From: Hyphomicrobiales bacterium
GTDB lineage: Bacteria; Pseudomonadota; Alphaproteobacteria; Rhizobiales; Beijerinckiaceae
Length of the DNA: 7,288 nt
Assembly (NCBI GenBank): GCA_003164825.1
Contig: PLUH01000234.1
Location: forward strand, 2,428 to 9,715
Direction of reading: 5' to 3'
Part shown: positions 6,238 through 7,288 of the stretch, one piece after another
Layout: each line of letters begins with the position of its first letter
Numbering within the stretch: position 1 is the stretch's first letter
Translations under genes and position numbers: made by a program
The notes under the pieces: model-generated
The model's input: the letters and a program-made list of their open reading frames with translations, nothing else
What the model was told of the DNA's origin: nothing
The model's database searches: none

Positions 6238-6244
6238 TGAAGCG

Positions 6245-7222
6245 ATGTCAACAATCCAGTCCTGGACCACATTCGTAGATCCCTTCGAACACGCCTTCAC
6301 GATCACAATTCCCGCCGGCTGGCGCGTCACCGGCGGGCTGCTCCGCCACAGTCCGATCGACCCGAACACGTGCATGCGCCTCGTCTCGCCCGACATGCGC
6401 ACGCTGATCATTCTCGGCGACCCGCAGATGGGGATTTATCTGACGCCGCAGCCCGCGCTCCTCGGTTGGCTGAGCCCGCCGCCGGGCCCGATTCCGCAGC
6501 GCCCCTATCTCTCGGGCGTCGACTATGCCCGCGCCTATGTGCTCGAGACGCTCGCCAAAACCCTCGACGCTGTGGCGCTCATCGGCCAAAAGCCGCGTCC
6601 CGACCTCGCCCAGGGGCGGCATACCCAGTTCAACCCGATGGCGCGTCATGACGGCGGCGAGGCGACCTTCACCTGTCAGCGTGGGGGCGAAGCGGCGGTC
6701 GGCTTCATCGGCGTAGACACTTACATTTATGGCTGGCCGATGCAGGGCGGCGTGCTGTGGGGCGTCGGCCTGCTCTTGGGCTTCGTCGCGCCGCTGGAGG
6801 GCGTTGCCGCGGCGACCGAGATCATGGTGCAAAGCGCGACGAGCGCGCGGATCGATACGACCTGGCACGCGCGTCAAAAGGAGCTTTCGGATGCTTACGC
6901 TCAGGGCGTTCTCGAATTGGGCGGCGCGATGCGCGCAGCCGCCCAGGAGAGCGTGGACCGCACGATGCGGATCATCGACGGGATCGGAAGCGCTCAGCGC
7001 GAGAGCTTCGCCAGGACACAAGTCGAACACGATGCGCAGCAACAACAAATGGACGAGATCGTCAGCAGCTACAGCGACTATCTCGATTCGGCCGGCAACA
7101 GTTACAAGCTCGACAACACCAAGGAGTATCACTACGCCGACGGCCTCGGTCGAACGTCGTCGACGAACAATCCCAGCGCGCCGGGCCTGAACTGGGAACC
7201 GCTCAAGAGGAGGTCGTCATAG
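6245..7222 (+). CDS. Uncharacterised protein, PsbP/DcrB-like N-terminal part with helical C-terminus
   Basis: I cannot assign a function to this 325-residue product. Residues about 8-65 (DPFEHAFTITIPAGWRVTGG, later SPD and IILGDP) resemble the beta-rich opening of PsbP/DcrB/Mog1-like alpha-beta domains; this is resemblance by eye only. A Pro-rich stretch follows at 67-88. Residues 168-185 (GGVLWGVGLLLGFVAPLE) are hydrophobic but contain many Gly and are probably a buried domain segment, not a confirmed membrane helix. From about 186 to 280 the chain is mainly helical and polar, with TTWHARQ (205-211) and QQQQ (265-268), and is a coiled-coil candidate. The tail (SYKLDNTKEYHYADGLG at 286-302, then NNPSAPGLNWEPL) is rich in Tyr, Asn and Gly and looks like a conserved terminal module. 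There is no signal peptide at the N-terminus, so the protein is probably cytoplasmic or exported by another route. The start is set by AAGGA at 6233-6237. No partner gene is visible downstream in the window. Confidence 0.8.
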   Translation: MSTIQSWTTFVDPFEHAFTITIPAGWRVTGGLLRHSPIDPNTCMRLVSPDMRTLIILGDPQMGIYLTPQPALLGWLSPPPGPIPQRPYLSGVDYARAYVLETLAKTLDAVALIGQKPRPDLAQGRHTQFNPMARHDGGEATFTCQRGGEAAVGFIGVDTYIYGWPMQGGVLWGVGLLLGFVAPLEGVAAATEIMVQSATSARIDTTWHARQKELSDAYAQGVLELGGAMRAAAQESVDRTMRIIDGIGSAQRESFARTQVEHDAQQQQMDEIVSSYSDYLDSAGNSYKLDNTKEYHYADGLGRTSSTNNPSAPGLNWEPLKRRSS

Positions 7223-7288
7223 AATCTTCCATAAGAGCGCGCACCAACGCTCCGGCTTGGGCCCGCTTGGCTGGATTTGGCTGGATTT
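7223..7288. repeat. Non-coding end of window with a 10-base tandem duplication
   Basis: After the last stop codon there is no gene in the remaining 66 bases. A weak 5-bp inverted repeat (GAGCG 7235-7239, CGCTC 7248-7252) lies close to the stop, without a T-run. The final 20 bases are two exact copies of GGCTGGATTT (7269-7278 and 7279-7288). The window ends there, so it is unknown whether more copies follow. Confidence 0.55.

Larger units (their letters stand above)
5927..6244. other. Divergent intergenic region between the mutase and unknown gene
   Basis: These 318 bases separate two divergently transcribed genes and should hold both promoters. No reading frame here has coding character; a TTG-started frame at 6058-6240 is Pro/Arg/Ser-rich and unsupported. 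Toward the plus-strand gene there is a consensus TATAAT (listed separately) flanked by the direct repeat TTGGCCGGC at 6037-6045 and 6069-6077. Toward the minus-strand operon the best candidate is TTGTCT (5991-5996, minus strand) and TCTAAG (5970-5975, minus strand), four of six matches each with a short 15-base spacer. A small GGCCG/CGGCC hairpin lies at 6101-6117. No CRP-type box, riboswitch or terminator was recognised. Confidence 0.6.

Noticed and set aside
6058..6240. Small frame of 60 codons upstream of the unknown gene, as a leader peptide
   Set aside because: TTG start without ribosome binding site, and a Pro/Arg/Ser-rich product typical of a random GC-rich frame.
6746..6799. Transmembrane helix in the unknown protein
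   Set aside because: The hydrophobic stretch is Gly-rich and includes Trp, Pro and Glu near its end. It fits a buried segment of a soluble domain at least as well, so no membrane topology is claimed.
6248..7132. Minus-strand 294-residue frame opposite the unknown gene at 6245
   Set aside because: The plus-strand frame has a strong Shine-Dalgarno sequence and protein-like patterns; the antisense product is compositionally biased and motif-free.

Overview
The window is GC-rich DNA, with shadow reading frames throughout and strong G/C preference at codon third positions. It looks chromosomal and ordinary for an alphaproteobacterium. The PheT, phosphomannomutase/phosphoglucomutase and Crp-type proteins resemble those I know from Hyphomicrobiales (Rhizobiales), possibly the Beijerinckiaceae/Methylocystaceae side. 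That placement is by recollection of protein style, not by a search. No rRNA, tRNA, insertion sequence, CRISPR array, integrase or phage gene is visible.

Layout. (1) 1-90 is a leader with a perfect TTGACA hexamer, followed by pheT (91-2496, +), the phenylalanyl-tRNA synthetase beta chain. Four bases later comes a small exported His-rich protein (2501-2806, +). (2) 2807-3069 is intergenic, with three GC-rich inverted repeats and a perfect TGTGA-N6-TCACA box at 2983-2998. It leads into a Crp/Fnr-family regulator (about 3070-3849, +) whose recognition helix carries the CRP-type R-E-T-V-S-R motif. (3) Convergent to this, only 14 bases away, is a two-gene minus-strand operon: phosphomannomutase/phosphoglucomutase (4391-5926) and a Mug-type uracil-DNA glycosylase (3864-4391), coupled through a TGATG stop/start overlap. 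(4) 5927-6244 is a divergent intergenic region with a consensus TATAAT. (5) A plus-strand gene of unknown function (6245-7222) has a PsbP/DcrB-like N-terminal part, a helical middle and a Tyr/Asn-rich tail. (6) 7223-7288 is non-coding and ends in a 10-base tandem duplication cut by the window edge.

The genes do not form one pathway: they cover translation, transcription control, sugar-phosphate metabolism, base-excision repair and one unknown. The best lead is the regulator. Its DNA-contact residues predict TGTGA half-sites, and a perfect TGTGA-N6-TCACA palindrome lies just upstream of the gene, which suggests autoregulation by a CRP-like protein with an altered nucleotide pocket. The second lead is the glycosylase, which lacks the Asn of classical Mug and matches the Asp-type pattern I recall from Deinococcus. 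I see no convincing evidence of a wholly new multi-gene system.
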